From contig NW_003147307.1 in NCBI RefSeq assembly GCF_000003605.2, positions 1-31,823 on the forward strand: a stretch of 31,823 bases of DNA, given 5' to 3'. Source of the DNA: Saccoglossus kowalevskii (lineage: Eukaryota > Hemichordata > Enteropneusta > Harrimaniidae). Below the pieces are notes generated by a model. That model did no database searches. It saw only the letters and a list, made by a program, of their open reading frames with translations, and was not told the origin of the DNA. This document shows, one piece after another, positions 29,660 to 31,823 of this stretch; position 1 is the stretch's first letter; every line of letters begins with the position of its first letter. The position numbers were made by a program, and so were the translations under genes.

Positions 29660-30487
29660 CCACCGTAGAGAGTAGCATTGTACTCCGCCGGGATCGAACA
29701 CGCCGAACAACGGAGGTTCCGCTCCTTAACAAAGAAAATCCAACTCCGTCCACATCGGCTGATGCAAGTACGAGACACATTTCTTCAAGGTTTCAATCCT
29801 TCTAACTGGCCTACCGCTGATGCATGCTTGGACATTCTGTTACCTCCCAACACGTTCAGGAAAGGATTCAACGCTATGCTGCTCACAATAGCGATGACAT
29901 CATATATCACCGAATTGTTACCCCCATAAGATAAACATTGTAATCACCCACTACTGGTTCACATCTCATTGTTTATATCATTGTAGTTACAGTGCTCGCT
30001 GTTTCTACGTAACTCATATCTAACTGCATTTTAGTAGAGGGAGGTGGTGTAAGGGTAGCTGAATGTACAGGTTACATGGGTAAAAAATGGCATTTCACGT
30101 TAAAATAAAATGAATATTTCATTTACAGTAAAAAATAGGATTTTTACACTTTACAGATAACACAGATTCCTAAGTACATTTTACATTTTTATAATATTTT
30201 AATAATTTGAGTTTAAAAATCAAAATTGGAAATTAGGTACGAATTACGACATTGGATTTGGAATAAAAATAATATCTTTGTACAAAATACGGACGAATAA
30301 AATAGCTGATTATTTTACACCTTGCTCATGTATACGAATTTACGTGTTTTATTTATTTAAATAACATTATTACGAAAATAAAAACAATTGATCGCAACTT
30401 ACGAAAATACCACTTGCCGATCCTCTTTGTAGTTGCGGTCGCGCTGCTTCTACGTACAGAGCTACTTCTACCAACTAATTCTTGTTC
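29660..30487 (+). repeat. Direct repeat Y, copy C
   Basis: Carries the Y-type bases throughout (GCATTTTAGTAG, ATATTTC, AAATTAGGTAC, GATCCTCTTTG), lacks the 45-base block and is followed by Z as in copy A. Confidence 0.88.
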
Positions 30488-31823
30488 CAGACAAAATTAA
30501 ACTGCTGTTGACATGGTAGGACATGAACGTAAAGATAACGTCGGTTTGTAACTAAAACCGGGAAAAAAACATTCAGTCTTCATAATTCACTCCACTTTAT
30601 TACTAGCACGTATTCTGCTGTTAATTGTATTTTTTCCGACCGTTTTACGAGTGTATTTTCTAGATTAAACGCAGCATTTACAGTTCATTCAAAGTTCAAA
30701 GTTGCGTTGGGATTACCTTGATACAGTGTAAAAATATCGGCGGGGTGATCTCTTACCAGTGCGCAACGTAGCCAAAATAAAAAGCATGATCATTTGAACA
30801 CTACTATCACAAGACTGGTAGGAGGTAATATATTTGTGGCGAAAGTATTCAAAAATCATTTTTTTGCTGCTGAGACAATTAGAGACAGTATGACCTGCCT
30901 GCCAATTTAAACAAAATCGGCCAAGACAAAAGAAATCCATTAAAAAGTTAAAAAGCCATTACTAGTGAAAAGTTACTCAAACTTTGAGGTCAATTTTTGG
31001 GGTAATGAAAAAAAACATCAAAAAAATAAATAAAAAAAATACACCCACACTCAAGCTGAGTAGAATGATCTATGTCCAGTGTGTTTAATCCTAAATACAT
31101 AGGAGGAGACACATTTGCCGAGAAGCTATTCAGTTTTATGGCAACGGTGTGCCAGAATTTTTTTTACAGATTTTAGCTACTAAAAAAACTCACAGAATAA
31201 TTAATACGTGAAGATACCGGAATCCTAGGGACCGGACTGCCAAAAGTGATTTTTAGGACAATCCTAGCGGAGCGGATCGCCAATATCATTACTCACATGA
31301 CTGTCGTCATCGTCATCGGTTAATTAGTTGAAAATCTTTTGCGGATATGCGGATAGTTCAACCCCCTTTTCGAACCACTCGCGAGGTTGGTCATTATAAT
31401 ATGACCCCTTGTCACTGAGTCGCAGATTTTTCTTTGCCTCGTCTGTCATCGACGTCTCCGCTTTCTTTTTGTTTCTCGTCATTGCATTAGTAAAATTGTG
31501 TTAGTAAACAGAATATTGGCTTTAAAAGATTTAAAAGGAAGTGGCGCAAAGTTATGATCCTATTTTACCGACGAAGTCTGACAACAATGCTGACAATGGA
31601 CGTTAGATAAACATGCATACAGATAAGGTGTTATCATTTAAACCGCTCCAAGGTTAAACATTGTGTAAATATTCACGAAACGGCAGTTGTGGTTATGTGT
31701 GTTAGCTTTTAAAACACTATTTCGATCTTTTGAAAAGTTGGAGTGATGTATCAAGGTCTAAAGTAACCGTTTTATTATTTTTTGGAAAATCTAGGAAAAA
31801 AATAATCCTTTTCGTTACCTTAA
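30488..31823 (+). repeat. Block Z, copy C, cut by window end
   Basis: Follows copy A's Z from 1870 to 3207 with few substitutions. Contains the same 39-bp-period motif pair and the same short minus-strand frame. A 75-codon minus-strand frame at 30713-30940 exists only because a stop differs between copies and looks fortuitous. Confidence 0.8.
31324..31482 (-). CDS. Possible 52-residue lysine-rich small ORF in block Z (copy C)
   Basis: Same predicted peptide as the copy A frame at 2707-2865; both nucleotide differences are silent. Function unknown, coding status uncertain. Confidence 0.25.
   Translation of the reverse strand: MTRNKKKAETSMTDEAKKNLRLSDKGSYYNDQPREWFEKGVELSAYPQKIFN

Larger units (their letters stand above)
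28313..31823 (+). repeat. Segmental repeat, copy C (blocks X-Y-Z, cut by window end)
   Basis: The block starts at the same X position as copy B (offset exactly 16756 bp) and follows copy A's order through Y (29660-30487) and Z (30488-31823). Its last base corresponds to 3207 of copy A. Single-base differences among the three copies are mosaic: some C bases match A and not B, others match B and not A. Beyond the window it would be predicted to continue into Y' and W. Confidence 0.92.

Overview
This is a eukaryotic, almost certainly invertebrate metazoan, window. It is AT-rich and intron/repeat-like, packed with decayed transposable elements, a CA/TA microsatellite and a 50-N scaffold gap, and it has only one locus with long open frames. 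The relic families (endonuclease-type non-LTR retrotransposon, IS630-Tc1-mariner transposase, Ty3/Gypsy pol, TTAA-flanked MITEs) and an expanded uncharacterised protein family that I associate from memory with cnidarian and mollusc genomes suggest a marine invertebrate. The phylum cannot be fixed from the sequence alone.

Layout. Most of the window is a very recent segmental repeat in direct orientation. Its blocks can be named X (endonuclease-domain relic, tRNA-like SINE head, an 85-bp tandem pair), Y (about 0.83-0.88 kb), Z (about 1.49 kb, unique to the long form) and W (about 7.3 kb). Copy A (1-11505) is X-Y-Z-Y'-W. After a 50-N gap, copy B (11556-about 21083) is X-Y-W, with Y being a chimera of Y and Y'. 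Copy C (28313-window end) is X-Y-Z, cut by the window edge. Copies B and C share a start and are 16756 bp apart. Within W, in order: an unexplained AT-rich stretch, a repeat V, a possible membrane-protein-like frame on the minus strand, a Tc1/mariner-type transposase relic truncated into another repeat (R), a second V, a degenerate tandem array of roughly 0.6-0.9 kb units, and a dead Ty3/Gypsy RT-RNase H segment.

The non-repeated island, 21084-28312, holds the only gene-like locus: two long plus-strand frames (22441-23781 and 23778-24941) overlapping by ATGA. They read as one protein of about 830 residues split by a single frame change. It has a coiled coil, then D, D, CxxH and E signatures that fit a DDE-type transposase-derived protein. 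A splice acceptor sits immediately before the start codon, and a small frameshifted fragment of the same gene lies 150 bp downstream. Three TTAA-flanked MITEs occur in the island; two of them, in opposite orientations, bracket the gene.

Functionally there is no pathway here. The genes are mobile-element relics plus one possibly domesticated or recently broken transposase-like gene. The main interest is structural: what the gap hides, how the Y-Z-Y' arrangement collapsed to Y, and what the split gene is.
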